From NCBI GenBank assembly GCA_905210415.1, contig CAJLWM010000005.1, positions 5,218-69,217 on the forward strand: 64,000 nt of DNA. The letters are read 5' to 3'. The notes beneath the pieces are model-generated. The model worked only from the letters and a program-made list of their open reading frames with translations. It was not told where the DNA came from and did no database searches. Below, in pieces: positions 31,766 to 40,667 of the stretch. The translations under genes were made by a program, and so were the position numbers. Source of the DNA: an uncultured Prevotellaceae bacterium. GTDB lineage: Bacteria > Bacteroidota > Bacteroidia > Bacteroidales > Muribaculaceae. Numbering within the stretch: the stretch's first letter is position 1; each line of letters begins with the position of its first letter.

Positions 31766-31847
31766 CATTGTGGCAACACCATGCCACAATGCTTATAACT
31801 TACGTTTATAAACACCAATAGCCGTCGTCGCTTATCGCAACAACGGC
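31766..31847. terminator. Two hairpins between convergent HAD and rpmH genes
   Basis: CATTGTGGCA pairs perfectly with TGCCACAATG (31766-31791), nine bases past the HAD stop. A second imperfect stem GCCGT...ACGGC lies at 31821-31847. Neither has a strong T-run, but their position between converging genes suits transcript ends for both strands. Confidence 0.5.
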
Positions 31848-31893
31848 TTTATGCGTTTGTGTCACCCCACTCACGGGGCAAGTACAGTAAAAA

Positions 31894-32046
31894 TTACTTG
31901 TTTACAGAGTCAGAAACTGTAAGGCTGTAACGACCCTTAGCACGACGACGTGCCAAAACTTTACGACCATCAGCAGTTTGCATTCTGTGACGGAAACCAT
32001 GCTTGTTAGCTTTCTTTCTGTTTGAAGGTTGGAATGTTCTTTTCAT
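31894..32046 (-). CDS. rpmH: 50S ribosomal protein L34
   Basis: Fifty residues, very basic, translated directly from the sequence: it starts [20 protein letters not shown] and continues with [19 protein letters not shown], the full L34 signature. Component of the large ribosomal subunit. Too short for many gene finders. It is monocistronic, with a promoter box at 32091-32098 on the minus strand, and is divergent from efp. Confidence 0.97.
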   Translation of the reverse strand: MKRTFQPSNRKKANKHGFRHRMQTADGRKVLARRRAKGRYSLTVSDSVNK

Positions 32047-32090
32047 TACCGTATTTATTTATTATTATTTTCGTTTTTTTATTCGGTGTG

Positions 32091-32098
32091 CAAAATTA
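32091..32098 (-). promoter_or_regulatory. -7 promoter box for rpmH
   Basis: TAATTTTG on the minus strand, 45 bases upstream of the rpmH ATG. Confidence 0.6.
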
Positions 32099-32172
32099 GT
32101 TACTTTTTTCAAATTTACCAAGCCCAAAGTGATTTTTACACGAAAGTTTTTGCGATTTCTCTTATTTTCAAT

Positions 32173-32180
32173 TAATTTTG
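32173..32180 (+). promoter_or_regulatory. -7 promoter box for efp
   Basis: TAATTTTG on the plus strand, about 60 bases upstream of the efp ATG at 32242. Confidence 0.6.
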
Positions 32181-32241
32181 CACTCGCAAACAGCAGAAAA
32201 ACAAATATTCAACAATAATTATTCATAACAAAGACTTTTTT

Positions 32242-32808
32242 ATGATTAACGCTCAAGACATCAAGAACGGAACATGCATCCGATTGGACAATCGTTTGTA
32301 TTTCTGTATCGAATTTCTTCATGTTAAGCCAGGTAAAGGCAACACATTTATGCGCACAAAACTTAAAGACGTGGTTGACGGCCGCGTTTTGGAACGTCGC
32401 TTCAACATCGGCGAAAAGCTCGAAGACGTTCGCGTAGAACATCGTCCTTACCAATTCCTTTATGCAGAAGGCGAAGACAACATCTTCATGAACCAAGAAA
32501 CATACGAACAAATTCCTATCGCTAAGGACTTGGTTACTGGTGTGGAATTTATGAAGGAAGGTGATATCGTAGACGTTGTATCTGACGCATCAACAGAAAC
32601 CGTACTTTACGCAGAAATGCCAGTTAAGACTGTGCTCAAGATCACTTACACTGAGCCAGGCCTTAAGGGTGACACTGCAACTAACACACTCAAGCCTGCT
32701 ACAGTAGAAACAGGCGCTACAGTGCGCGTGCCTTTGTTTATCAACGAAGGCGAACTCATCGAAGTTGACACTCGCGATGGTTCTTACGTTAGCCGTGTGA
32801 AGGCATAA
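32242..32808 (+). CDS. efp: Elongation factor P
   Basis: Translation factor that rescues ribosomes stalled on proline runs, 188 residues, the standard length. Three beta domains; the tip loop reads KPGKGNTF with Lys32 at the position that is modified in many species. The C-terminal signature is [12 protein letters not shown]. No EpmA/EpmB-type modification gene is in the window. Confidence 0.97.
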   Translation: MINAQDIKNGTCIRLDNRLYFCIEFLHVKPGKGNTFMRTKLKDVVDGRVLERRFNIGEKLEDVRVEHRPYQFLYAEGEDNIFMNQETYEQIPIAKDLVTGVEFMKEGDIVDVVSDASTETVLYAEMPVKTVLKITYTEPGLKGDTATNTLKPATVETGATVRVPLFINEGELIEVDTRDGSYVSRVKA

Positions 32809-32837
32809 TCCAAGCACACACATTTTATTCGATATTA

Positions 32838-32874
32838 ATGACAGCATCCCCAAAGGGTGCTGTCATTATTTTTT
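32838..32874 (+). terminator. Rho-independent terminator of efp
   Basis: ATGACAGCA pairs with TGCTGTCAT, extended by CCC/GGG around a CAAA loop, and is followed by a T-rich run. Confidence 0.88.
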
Positions 32875-32918
32875 CAAAATTTATTTTCCAAAATATTTGA
32901 TAAATCCAAACATTTATT

Positions 32919-32926
32919 TATATTTG
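32919..32926 (+). promoter_or_regulatory. -7 promoter box for ald
   Basis: TATATTTG, about 50 bases upstream of the ATG at 32979. Confidence 0.55.
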
Positions 32927-32978
32927 TCACGACTAAATAAGGATCAACATTTAATAAACCCTTAAAACTTAAATCATC

Positions 32979-34091
32979 ATGATCGTTGGTATTCCAAAAG
33001 AAATTAAGAACAACGAATTTCGCGTTGGCATGACTCCTGCAGGAGTTGCAACGCTAGTGAAAAACGGCCACACAGTGTATGTGCAAAAGAGTGCAGGCGA
33101 AGGAAGTGGATTTAGCGACGCCGAATATGAAGCGGTTGGCGCAAAAATTCTTCCTACAATAGCCGACGTATACGCTATAGCCGAGATGATTGTGAAAGTT
33201 AAGGAACCAATTGCACCCGAATACAAATTAATTCGCGAGGGTCAATTACTATTCACTTACTTCCATTTTGCATGCGATCGTCCGCTCACCGAAGCAATGA
33301 TCGAAAGCAAGGCTATCTGCTTAGCTTACGAAACAGTGCGAAAAGATGATCGTTCTCTCCCTCTGCTCATTCCTATGAGTGAAATCGCTGGACGTATGGC
33401 AACTCAAGAAGGCGCCAGATTCCTTGAAAAGCCACAATCAGGCAAGGGCATTCTGCTCGGCGGTGTGCCAGGCGTTAAGCCAGCCAAGGTGCTCGTCTTA
33501 GGCGGTGGCACCGTGGGCACCAATGCAGCTATCACTGCTGCCGGCATGGGCGCCGATGTCACTATCACCGACATCAACCTCGCCCGCTTGCGCTATCTCG
33601 ATGACGTAATGCCAAAGAATATCAAGACTCTATATTCCAACGACTATAATATCCGCGCCGAGCTCCCAACAGTTGACTTGGTAATCGGTTCTGTTCTTAT
33701 CCCAGGCGATAAAACACCTCACCTCATCACCAGAGAGATGCTCAAACTGATGCGTCCGGGCACAGTGCTCGTAGACGTGGCTATCGACCAAGGCGGTTGC
33801 TTCGAGACATCTCACCCAACTTCTCACAGCGAACCAATCTATGAGGTTGACGGCATCGTTCACTATTGCGTTGCCAATATCCCTGGTGCAGTGCCTTTCA
33901 CATCTACCCTCGCGCTCACCAACGCCACCACTCCTTATGCTGTGGCTTTGGCAAACAAGGGATGGAAAAAGGCTTGCAAAGACGATCCTTCACTGAAGCT
34001 CGGATTAAACGTAGTGGAAGGCAAGGTTACATTCCCTGCAGTGGCTCATGTATTTGATTTGCCTTACACCCCAGTAGACGAAATGCTTTAA
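32979..34091 (+). CDS. ald: Alanine dehydrogenase
   Basis: NAD-dependent oxidative deamination of L-alanine to pyruvate and ammonia, or the reverse; 370 residues, typical length. N-terminal substrate domain starts MIVGIPKEIKNNEFRVGMTP with the catalytic Lys/Arg region. The Rossmann loop is VLGGGTVGTNAA (about 170-181), and the conserved MRPGTVLVDVAIDQGG segment follows. Monocistronic, with its own promoter box and a strong terminator. Confidence 0.96.
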   Translation: MIVGIPKEIKNNEFRVGMTPAGVATLVKNGHTVYVQKSAGEGSGFSDAEYEAVGAKILPTIADVYAIAEMIVKVKEPIAPEYKLIREGQLLFTYFHFACDRPLTEAMIESKAICLAYETVRKDDRSLPLLIPMSEIAGRMATQEGARFLEKPQSGKGILLGGVPGVKPAKVLVLGGGTVGTNAAITAAGMGADVTITDINLARLRYLDDVMPKNIKTLYSNDYNIRAELPTVDLVIGSVLIPGDKTPHLITREMLKLMRPGTVLVDVAIDQGGCFETSHPTSHSEPIYEVDGIVHYCVANIPGAVPFTSTLALTNATTPYAVALANKGWKKACKDDPSLKLGLNVVEGKVTFPAVAHVFDLPYTPVDEML

Positions 34092-34123
34092 TCAAATTTG
34101 TTTTCATAACTTAGTTTTAACGA

Positions 34124-34162
34124 GGGTCGAGTCTTGCGGATGCAACACTCGACCCACTTTTT
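34124..34162 (+). terminator. Rho-independent terminator of ald
   Basis: GGGTCGAGT pairs with ACTCGACCC, with an inner TTGC/GCAA stem, followed by a T-run. Confidence 0.9.
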
Positions 34163-34233
34163 CCCACACGCCATTGTAAATATCTTGTGGAAACATAATA
34201 AGTCATTTCCAAACACCTTCAACCTTTTTTTCT

Positions 34234-34241
34234 TAACTTTG
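34234..34241 (+). promoter_or_regulatory. -7 promoter box for dnaB
   Basis: TAACTTTG, about 30 bases upstream of the ATG at 34272. It rules out the longer frame that opens at 34134. Confidence 0.65.
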
Positions 34242-34271
34242 CACTATCAAAAAAAATCAAAACTCGCAACA

Positions 34272-35846
34272 ATGGAATTCAAATTGACTGAAGAGCAAAA
34301 TAAACGACAATATGCAGCACGACGCAAACCTCAGCAAGCTGCCGAGGTGGTGAACGATTTCGGCAAACTGCAGCCACAAAGCACCGACCTCGAAGAGGCT
34401 GTGCTTGGCGCGCTCATGCTTGAAACCGATGCCTTTGGTAAGGTGCAGGAAATACTTTCGCCAGAATGCTTCTACGAACCAAACAACAAGAAAATCTACG
34501 AAGCCATTCAGCAACTCGGCACGATGTCGAAGCCTATCGATATGCTCACAGTCACCAACGAGCTGCGTGTTCTTGGCACCCTCGACGAAGTGGGTGGCCC
34601 GATACGCATTTCGCAACTCACCAGCAATGTGTCGTCGGCAGCCAACATCGAGTATCACGCACGCATCGTGGCACAGAAATATCTTGCCCGCGAGCTCATC
34701 AGCTTCAGCTCGCAGATTCAATCGCTTGCATTCGACGACTCGTTTGACATCTTCGACGTGCTCGAAGAGGCCCAAGGCAAGTTGTTTGAACTGACCCAAC
34801 GCAACCTCAAGAAAGAAGTATGCGTAGTGAAAGACGAGGTGGTGAAAGCCCTCAACAAGATTGAGGAAGCATCCAACCGCACCGATGGTTTGAGCGGTCT
34901 GAACACTGGCTTTGAGGAAATCGACAAGATGACATCAGGTTGGCAAAACAGCGACCTTGTGATTATCGCCGCACGTCCTGCCATGGGTAAGACAGCCTTC
35001 GTGCTCTCTATGGCTCTGCGCATGGCCGTTCGCTTCAATGAACCTATCGCCGTGTTCTCGCTTGAAATGTCAAACCTGCAATTGGTCAACCGTCTTATCA
35101 GTAACATATGTGAGATTCCGGGTAACGCCATCAAGAGCGGTACGCTCACGCCTCTGCAATGGGAGCAATTGCACTCACGCATACAGCCACTCTACTCTGC
35201 TCCGCTGTATATCGACGATACACCGAGCCTTTCGGTGTTTGAATTGCGCACCAAGGCGCGCCGTCTGGTGCACGAACACGAGGTGAAGATGATTGTGATC
35301 GACTACTTGCAGCTTATGAACGCCAGCGGTATGAAGTTCGGTAGCCGCGAACAGGAAGTCAGCACCATCTCTCGTTCGCTAAAGCAATTAGCCAAAGAGC
35401 TTGATATTCCTATCATCGCGCTGTCACAGCTCAACCGTTCGGTGGAAAACCGTACCGACGGCAAAGTGCCCCAACTTTCCGACCTGCGTGAATCAGGAGC
35501 CATCGAGCAAGACGCCGACATGGTGTGCTTCATCCACCGTCCTGAATACTATCTGAAATCAGACGTCGATGCTGAAGGCAAGGATATTAAGGGTCTTGCG
35601 GAATTTATCTTCGCTAAGCACCGTAGTGGTGCTGTGGGCAAGATACAACTGCGATTCCGCGGTGACTTTGCACGATTTGAAGATTGGGGCGAAAACGAGC
35701 TCTATGGCAACCACGGTATTGTGGCATCAAAACTCAATGCAGGCACCAACCCCGACAATGCCTCTAACGGAGCCGCCGATTCCTTCACAGGAAGCATCTC
35801 CGAAGAGCACTTCTTAGGCGGAGGCAACGAGCCAGCCGCGTTCTAA
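34272..35846 (+). CDS. dnaB: Replicative DNA helicase
   Basis: Hexameric helicase that unwinds DNA at the replication fork, 524 residues. The N-terminal helical domain begins LQPQSTDLEEAVLGALMLE. The RecA-like domain has Walker A ARPAMGKTAF (from about residue 235), Walker B MIVIDYLQLM and the PQLSDLRESGAIEQDADMV segment. The Ser/Gly-rich tail after about 490 is unconserved. No intein is present. Start chosen at 34272 because the upstream extension overlaps the ald terminator and the promoter box. Confidence 0.96.
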   Translation: MEFKLTEEQNKRQYAARRKPQQAAEVVNDFGKLQPQSTDLEEAVLGALMLETDAFGKVQEILSPECFYEPNNKKIYEAIQQLGTMSKPIDMLTVTNELRVLGTLDEVGGPIRISQLTSNVSSAANIEYHARIVAQKYLARELISFSSQIQSLAFDDSFDIFDVLEEAQGKLFELTQRNLKKEVCVVKDEVVKALNKIEEASNRTDGLSGLNTGFEEIDKMTSGWQNSDLVIIAARPAMGKTAFVLSMALRMAVRFNEPIAVFSLEMSNLQLVNRLISNICEIPGNAIKSGTLTPLQWEQLHSRIQPLYSAPLYIDDTPSLSVFELRTKARRLVHEHEVKMIVIDYLQLMNASGMKFGSREQEVSTISRSLKQLAKELDIPIIALSQLNRSVENRTDGKVPQLSDLRESGAIEQDADMVCFIHRPEYYLKSDVDAEGKDIKGLAEFIFAKHRSGAVGKIQLRFRGDFARFEDWGENELYGNHGIVASKLNAGTNPDNASNGAADSFTGSISEEHFLGGGNEPAAF

Positions 35847-35872
35847 GGCGACAACGAAAAAATACTACCATA

Positions 35873-36085
35873 TCACTCGCCACAGTGGCAGCAATGGCAG
35901 TCAGTGTTTGTACAGCGTTCGCCATCACTTTGGCACGAGTCGCACTGCTCTGTTGCCACCCCTGTGACGAGTTCTGTTTCTACAGCCGGCTTTTCAGGCT
36001 GAATAAGTTTTAACACCGTCAATATCACAACAAGCAGCACCACACTCAGCACGAGTCGGCGAATACGCATCTTTCTACTCAACAT
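35873..36085 (-). CDS. Small membrane-anchored cysteine-rich protein
   Basis: 70 residues, function not recognised. Basic N-terminus (MLSRKMRIRR), one membrane helix (about 11-27), then an acidic linker and a cysteine-rich tail with six Cys in the last 23 residues (ending CHCCHCGE). The Cys/His spacing suggests metal binding; the topology would place the tail outside the cytoplasm. ATG at 36070 is an alternative start. The palindromic element at 36111 begins just upstream. Confidence 0.6.
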   Translation of the reverse strand: MLSRKMRIRRLVLSVVLLVVILTVLKLIQPEKPAVETELVTGVATEQCDSCQSDGERCTNTDCHCCHCGE

Positions 36086-36110
36086 ATCTATAATTCAATT
36101 TTTTACCTTT

Positions 36111-36300
36111 ATCCCAATTCGGTCATTAGGGCTTGAATGGATTTCGAAATTTTAGATGTGCAGATTTTGTTTGCTTTTTAATGAGTAATAGCAGGCTATT
36201 GCGAATTAAAAACAAGCAAAAGATGCCTTATAAAAACCGAAAGACTTCAAGCAGTAGAACAAATTTTACATTTACGGCCTAATGACCGATTTGGGTTTAT
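36111..36300. repeat. Long imperfect palindromic element, copy 1
   Basis: Ends are near-perfect inverted repeats (CCCAATTCGGTCATTAGG at 36113 and its complement, ending near 36299). The palindrome continues inward: TTTTGTTTGCTTTTTAAT on the left matches the complement of ATTAAAAACAAGCAAAA on the right, and the centre is AATAGC/GCTATT. The whole 190 bases can fold as one hairpin and code for nothing. The ends match copy 2 at 49338-49401. Confidence 0.8.
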
Positions 36301-36315
36301 CTTTTCTCTTCTGCA

Positions 36316-37035
36316 TCACAAGCGACCATTGTCAAGATAGCTATAGCAACGCCCCTGCGTGACAATTATATGATCGACAAGCATAATGTCAAGCAGCTTG
36401 CCAGCCTCAGCCACCTTCTGAGTGAGCATATCGTCCTGTCGACTCGGCGACGGATTGTTCGACGGGTGATTGTGCGCCAAGATTATGCTATCGGCGCAAT
36501 TCTCTATCGCCAAGCGCATAATCATCTTCACATCGCCCACCGTAGCCGATAGGCCGCCATCGCTCACCACGCACTCCTTCACCACATGCTTAGCCCTGTC
36601 AAGCACAAGCAGCATCAGGCGCTCATGGTCGAGATGCGCCATCAATCGTCGCAGCAACTTCTTTGCCACATCGCTATTGGTAATCGTGGGTTGCTCCACA
36701 AACTCTTCGTTTTCAAGCCTACGCCCCAACTCAAGTGCTGCCATAATGTTGATAGCCTTCACCTCACCGATACCATTATAGCGCATCAAATCGGAGATGC
36801 GCAGTCGGGCAAGCTTATATAGCTTATCGTCGCTGTCGTGCAATATGCGCCGACATAGATCCACCACCGACTCCCCCGGCTGACCGCTACCGATGAGCGT
36901 AGCGAGCAATTCGGCGTCGGTGAGCATAGCCACCCCCTTTTCCAGAGCCTTTTCGCGAGGCCGGTCTTGCTGCGGCATATTCTTTATTGCGCGCATAGGC
37001 TTCCCAGAGTCTTCCATAGCAGTAGGCTTATTCAT
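36316..37035 (-). CDS. radC: RadC/JAB-domain protein
   Basis: 239 residues. The N-terminal UPF0758 helix-hairpin-helix region (about 20-105) has LTDAELLATLIGSG and RYNGIGEVKAINIMAA. The C-terminal JAMM/MPN domain has the metal motif H188xH190...D201 (AHNHPSNNPSPSRQD). The historic link to DNA repair in E. coli is doubtful, and the natural substrate is unknown. Its start overlaps the glycosyltransferase stop by four bases (ATGA), so the two are translationally coupled. Confidence 0.9.
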   Translation of the reverse strand: MNKPTAMEDSGKPMRAIKNMPQQDRPREKALEKGVAMLTDAELLATLIGSGQPGESVVDLCRRILHDSDDKLYKLARLRISDLMRYNGIGEVKAINIMAALELGRRLENEEFVEQPTITNSDVAKKLLRRLMAHLDHERLMLLVLDRAKHVVKECVVSDGGLSATVGDVKMIMRLAIENCADSIILAHNHPSNNPSPSRQDDMLTQKVAEAGKLLDIMLVDHIIVTQGRCYSYLDNGRL

Positions 37036-38030
37036 TTACCCTTACGAATGGCAATTTCCTCATTTATGTCACGTCCGTGCCCAAGCACAATCTTCCAGAC
37101 GAATGCCTTAATAAATCCTATGCCATAGCTGCCCAATTGCACGAAACTGGTGATAATGGCAAGCGAAGCAATCTTCAAGCTCTTGGTGGAAATGAGCGCC
37201 GAAATCCACAGCATCACCACATAGAGCGCCAACGGCAATATTGCCCACCACTGCCATAGCAGCGACAGCAGCACGAGCGTGGCCACTCCCAGCACAAACA
37301 CAGCAGGCAAGCAATGCACAAGCTTCAACGAATCGGGATAGAGCAACTTAAGCGTGATTCGCGACATGCCGAACACATAAGTCTGGCGCGAGAATTTCTT
37401 CAAATCCACACGACGCTTATGATACACAAAAGCATCTCTGATAAGACTTATCTCAAATCCGCCCTTGCGTATGCGCGTGCTCATGTCGATGTCCTCGCTG
37501 AACATCTCGCGGAATCCGCCCACTTTCTTCCACACTTGGCGCGAGTATCCCATATTGAACGAGCGTGGCACAAACTTCTCCATCTGCACCTTACCACCGC
37601 GAATACCGCCAGTGGTGAGGAATGCCGTCATCGAGAAATTGATAGCCTTCTGCACGTCGGTAAACGAATCGTGCGCAGCATCCGGTCCGCCAAAACAAGG
37701 CACATAATGCTCTTCAAGGCGGGCGGTGAGCGTCTTGAAATAGTCGGCCGGTATCACACAGTCGCTATCGAAGAATATGAAGTACTCACCCTTAGCGCGC
37801 TCAATACCATAGTTGCGCGCTATGCTTCTTCCCTCATTGTCCTTGTAATGATATTGCACATCCACACGGCCGGCAAAACTCTCCACAATGTCTTTGCAAG
37901 GGTCAGAACTTCCGTCCTCCACTATTATCGCCTCAAAATTCCGCAAGCTTTGGCAAGCAAGGCTCTCCAGAAGGTCGCGCACCTCGTCACGCCTATTATA
38001 CACTGGCACTATTACTGAAAAATATGGCAT
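37032..38030 (-). CDS. Family 2 glycosyltransferase, membrane-associated
   Basis: 332 residues. GT-A fold: VIVPVYNRRDEVRDLLESL at the N-terminus, nucleotide-sugar Asp in VEDGSSD, the DxD-type motif FFDSDC (Asp88, Asp90) and the acidic FSEDIDMSTRI near residue 180. Two or three hydrophobic helices follow (about 240-315), so it is membrane-bound with the catalytic domain in the cytoplasm. Donor and acceptor are not predictable. First gene of a two-gene unit with radC. Confidence 0.88.
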   Translation of the reverse strand: MPYFSVIVPVYNRRDEVRDLLESLACQSLRNFEAIIVEDGSSDPCKDIVESFAGRVDVQYHYKDNEGRSIARNYGIERAKGEYFIFFDSDCVIPADYFKTLTARLEEHYVPCFGGPDAAHDSFTDVQKAINFSMTAFLTTGGIRGGKVQMEKFVPRSFNMGYSRQVWKKVGGFREMFSEDIDMSTRIRKGGFEISLIRDAFVYHKRRVDLKKFSRQTYVFGMSRITLKLLYPDSLKLVHCLPAVFVLGVATLVLLSLLWQWWAILPLALYVVMLWISALISTKSLKIASLAIITSFVQLGSYGIGFIKAFVWKIVLGHGRDINEEIAIRKGK

Positions 38031-38057
38031 ATTATCGTTGTTTCGTTTCTTATTCTA

Positions 38058-38065
38058 CAAAAATA
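38058..38065 (-). promoter_or_regulatory. -7 promoter box for the glycosyltransferase-radC unit
   Basis: TATTTTTG on the minus strand, 28 bases upstream of the ATG at 38030. Confidence 0.5.
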
Positions 38066-38192
38066 ATAAAAAGAGATTGATATACGCACTTTTTTCGCCA
38101 TCAACATCACCACGACTATTAAATATTCTTAACATATACACTTTTATAAGCATCATCGACAACAATTCAATAAAAAATATTGTAATTTAGCA

Positions 38193-39695
38193 ATGACACA
38201 TATTATGTCAGCGATATCAAAGTTTTATCCACCCATGTTGAATACCATATTACTCGCAATATCGTTTATCGAATGGATCTATATCCTTATCACAGTAGCA
38301 TATTTTTGCACCGTGATGAGCATTATATGGGTGGTAATCTCCGAAAACAGAAATCCCGTGCGCTCGCTTGCCTGGATTACCGTGCTGCTTATGGCTCCGG
38401 TGATAGGCATTGTGCTATATATGTTCTTCGGGCGCTCGCTCAAAAGCAAAATCCTCTCAAACCAGCGCAGAAGGCGCATAACAGCGCAGGAACTGAAGGC
38501 TTATATGGTAGACGTTGACCGCCTTGGCTTCACAGAGAACACGCAGCAAAGCATTCGCCTTGCCCACACTATGTGCCAAGCCTATTATTTCTCTGGCAAC
38601 AAAGTTGACATCTTCACAAACGGCAAGGAAAAGTTTGAGGCTCTCCGCGCCGACTTGCTCGCTGCCAAGAATTATATCAATATGCAATACTACATCTTCG
38701 AAGATGACACCATAGGCAACGAGATTCGCGACATTCTCATCGCTAAGGCACGCCAAGGCGTGAAGGTGAGAGTGATCTACGACGGCGTTGGCTCTTTCAA
38801 CGTAAGCAAGAGTTTCATCAAGCCGATGCTCGATGCCGGAGTGGAGGCCTACCCATTTATGCGCATCACCTTCCCAAAATTTGCGCAACGTGTCAATTGG
38901 CGCAACCACCGCAAAATAATGGTTATCGACGGCAAATATGGCTACATTGGCGGCATGAACATTGCCGACCGATATATTGATGGCTGCAATTGGGGCACCA
39001 AGCATGTGTGGCGCGACACGCACCTGCGCATCAGCGGCCCCGCAGTGAAGGCTTTTCAACACTCGTTTGCCCTCGACTGGAGCTTCATGAAGAAAGGCAT
39101 CCTCACCGACCCTATCGCCACCGACTGCGACAACGAGGCCGATGCCGATGCCGGCATGCAACTTGTCACCAGCGGACCAATGAGCGAATGGAACAATATC
39201 GCACTAATGATGCTCAATGCCATCAGCAACGCCAAGCATTGCATCTATCTGCAGACTCCGTATTTTCTGCCTACAGAATCGTTATTGAAAGCATTGCAAA
39301 CCGCCGCACTCAGCGGTGTGGACGTGCGCATCATGATACCACGCGAGAGCGACTCGGCAATGTTGCGCCTTGCATCCTACTCCTACATCAACGAGTGCCT
39401 AAAGGCAAGAATCAAATTCTTCCTCTACGATGCCGGAATGCTCCATGCCAAAACGCTCGTGATTGACAACGAAATCAGCAGCGTGGGATCGACCAACTTT
39501 GATTTCCGCAGCTTCGAACACAACTTTGAGGGCAACGTGTTTATCTACGACACGGCTGCCAACAAACGCCTGAAGGAGATTTTCATCGACGACCTCAAGG
39601 AATGCACGCCATGCGACCATAAGACATGGTCGAGACGACCGAAATCACGCCGTATGCTCGAGTCGCTCACCCGACTGCTTAGCCCAGTGCTATAG
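38193..39695 (+). CDS. cls: Cardiolipin synthase (phospholipase D family)
   Basis: Joins two phosphatidylglycerol molecules to cardiolipin and glycerol at the inner membrane. 500 residues with two N-terminal membrane helices (about 15-75) and two HKD motifs, NHRKIMVIDGKYGYIGGMN and HAKTLVIDNEISSVGSTNFD. This is the full ClsA layout. A near-consensus -7 box (TAATTTAG, 38183-38190) sits only two bases before ATG 38193, so ATG 38205 (MSAISKF) may be the real start. Confidence 0.93.
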   Translation: MTHIMSAISKFYPPMLNTILLAISFIEWIYILITVAYFCTVMSIIWVVISENRNPVRSLAWITVLLMAPVIGIVLYMFFGRSLKSKILSNQRRRRITAQELKAYMVDVDRLGFTENTQQSIRLAHTMCQAYYFSGNKVDIFTNGKEKFEALRADLLAAKNYINMQYYIFEDDTIGNEIRDILIAKARQGVKVRVIYDGVGSFNVSKSFIKPMLDAGVEAYPFMRITFPKFAQRVNWRNHRKIMVIDGKYGYIGGMNIADRYIDGCNWGTKHVWRDTHLRISGPAVKAFQHSFALDWSFMKKGILTDPIATDCDNEADADAGMQLVTSGPMSEWNNIALMMLNAISNAKHCIYLQTPYFLPTESLLKALQTAALSGVDVRIMIPRESDSAMLRLASYSYINECLKARIKFFLYDAGMLHAKTLVIDNEISSVGSTNFDFRSFEHNFEGNVFIYDTAANKRLKEIFIDDLKECTPCDHKTWSRRPKSRRMLESLTRLLSPVL

Positions 39696-39730
39696 CCCGC
39701 CATGCTTACGATTGTTTGCCAATTATTCCT

Positions 39731-39738
39731 TACCTTTG
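39731..39738 (+). promoter_or_regulatory. -7 promoter box for ispE
   Basis: TACCTTTG, 23 bases upstream of the ispE ATG. Confidence 0.6.
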
Positions 39739-39761
39739 CATAAAACTCAATTACTCCTGAT

Positions 39762-40586
39762 ATGATACGATTTCCAAACGCAAAAATCAACCTCGGACTC
39801 AACATAGTTAACCGTCGCCCCGACGGCTACCACGATATAGAGACAGTATTCTACCCAATCACCCTCGAAGACTCTATCGAGATAGTGCTTGCGCAAGATG
39901 GCGCACCAACCACGCTGTCGTGCTACGGCCGACACGTGGATTGCCCTATGGAGAAAAATCTTGTCACCAAAGCATTCCGCCTACTTCAGCGCGAATTCAA
40001 TCTGCCCGAAGTGGAAATGCACCTACTCAAGCACATCCCCGACGGAGCTGGTCTGGGAGGCGGCAGCAGCGATGCCTCAAGCGCCCTTATCATCCTCAAC
40101 GATATGTTTCACCTTGGTCTCACCGATGAGCAACTGGCCGAACGTGCCGCCACTCTCGGTGCCGACTGCGCATTCTTTATCTACAATAAGCCTGTGATGG
40201 CTACAGGCATCGGCAATGTGTTCTCGCCAATCAACGTAGACCTCAGCGGATACCACCTGCTGCTGGTGAAGCCCGACGTAGCCGTGCCCACCGCGCAAGC
40301 CTACGCCAAAGTGGTGCCAACGAAGCCCGAAACGCCTATCATCGAGATATTGTGCAAGCCTATCGCCGAGTGGCGCGACAATCTCGTCAACGACTTTGAG
40401 CAAAGCGTGTTTGCACAACACCCAATACTTAGCGACATCAAAAATCAAATCTACGCATCTGGTGCCATCTACGCATCGATGAGCGGCTCTGGCTCCTCGC
40501 TATTCGGCATTTTCAGCGATGCCAATATGACAGACGAAGCACTCAAGCAATTCTCTCATTACGATGCCTACAATATTAAATTATAA
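39762..40586 (+). CDS. ispE: 4-diphosphocytidyl-2-C-methyl-D-erythritol kinase
   Basis: GHMP kinase of the non-mevalonate (MEP) isoprenoid pathway; phosphorylates CDP-methylerythritol. 274 residues. Motifs: FPNAKINLGLNIVNRRPDGYHDIETVF at the N-terminus, the glycine-rich phosphate loop GAGLGGGSSDASSALI (about 90-105) and SMSGSGSSLFGIF near the end. The following gap of about 80 bases precedes grpE. Confidence 0.96.
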   Translation: MIRFPNAKINLGLNIVNRRPDGYHDIETVFYPITLEDSIEIVLAQDGAPTTLSCYGRHVDCPMEKNLVTKAFRLLQREFNLPEVEMHLLKHIPDGAGLGGGSSDASSALIILNDMFHLGLTDEQLAERAATLGADCAFFIYNKPVMATGIGNVFSPINVDLSGYHLLLVKPDVAVPTAQAYAKVVPTKPETPIIEILCKPIAEWRDNLVNDFEQSVFAQHPILSDIKNQIYASGAIYASMSGSGSSLFGIFSDANMTDEALKQFSHYDAYNIKL

Positions 40587-40667
40587 TATTTTTTGTGAAT
40601 ATATGCAGTTTGGCAGAATCTTTGTTGTAACATTTTTTAATAATAAAAATAAACAACAAACGATATT

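Noticed and set aside
31758..31893. tRNA or small RNA in the hairpin-rich gap between the HAD gene and rpmH
   Set aside because: No cloverleaf or CCA-type acceptor; the hairpins fit transcript ends of convergent genes better.
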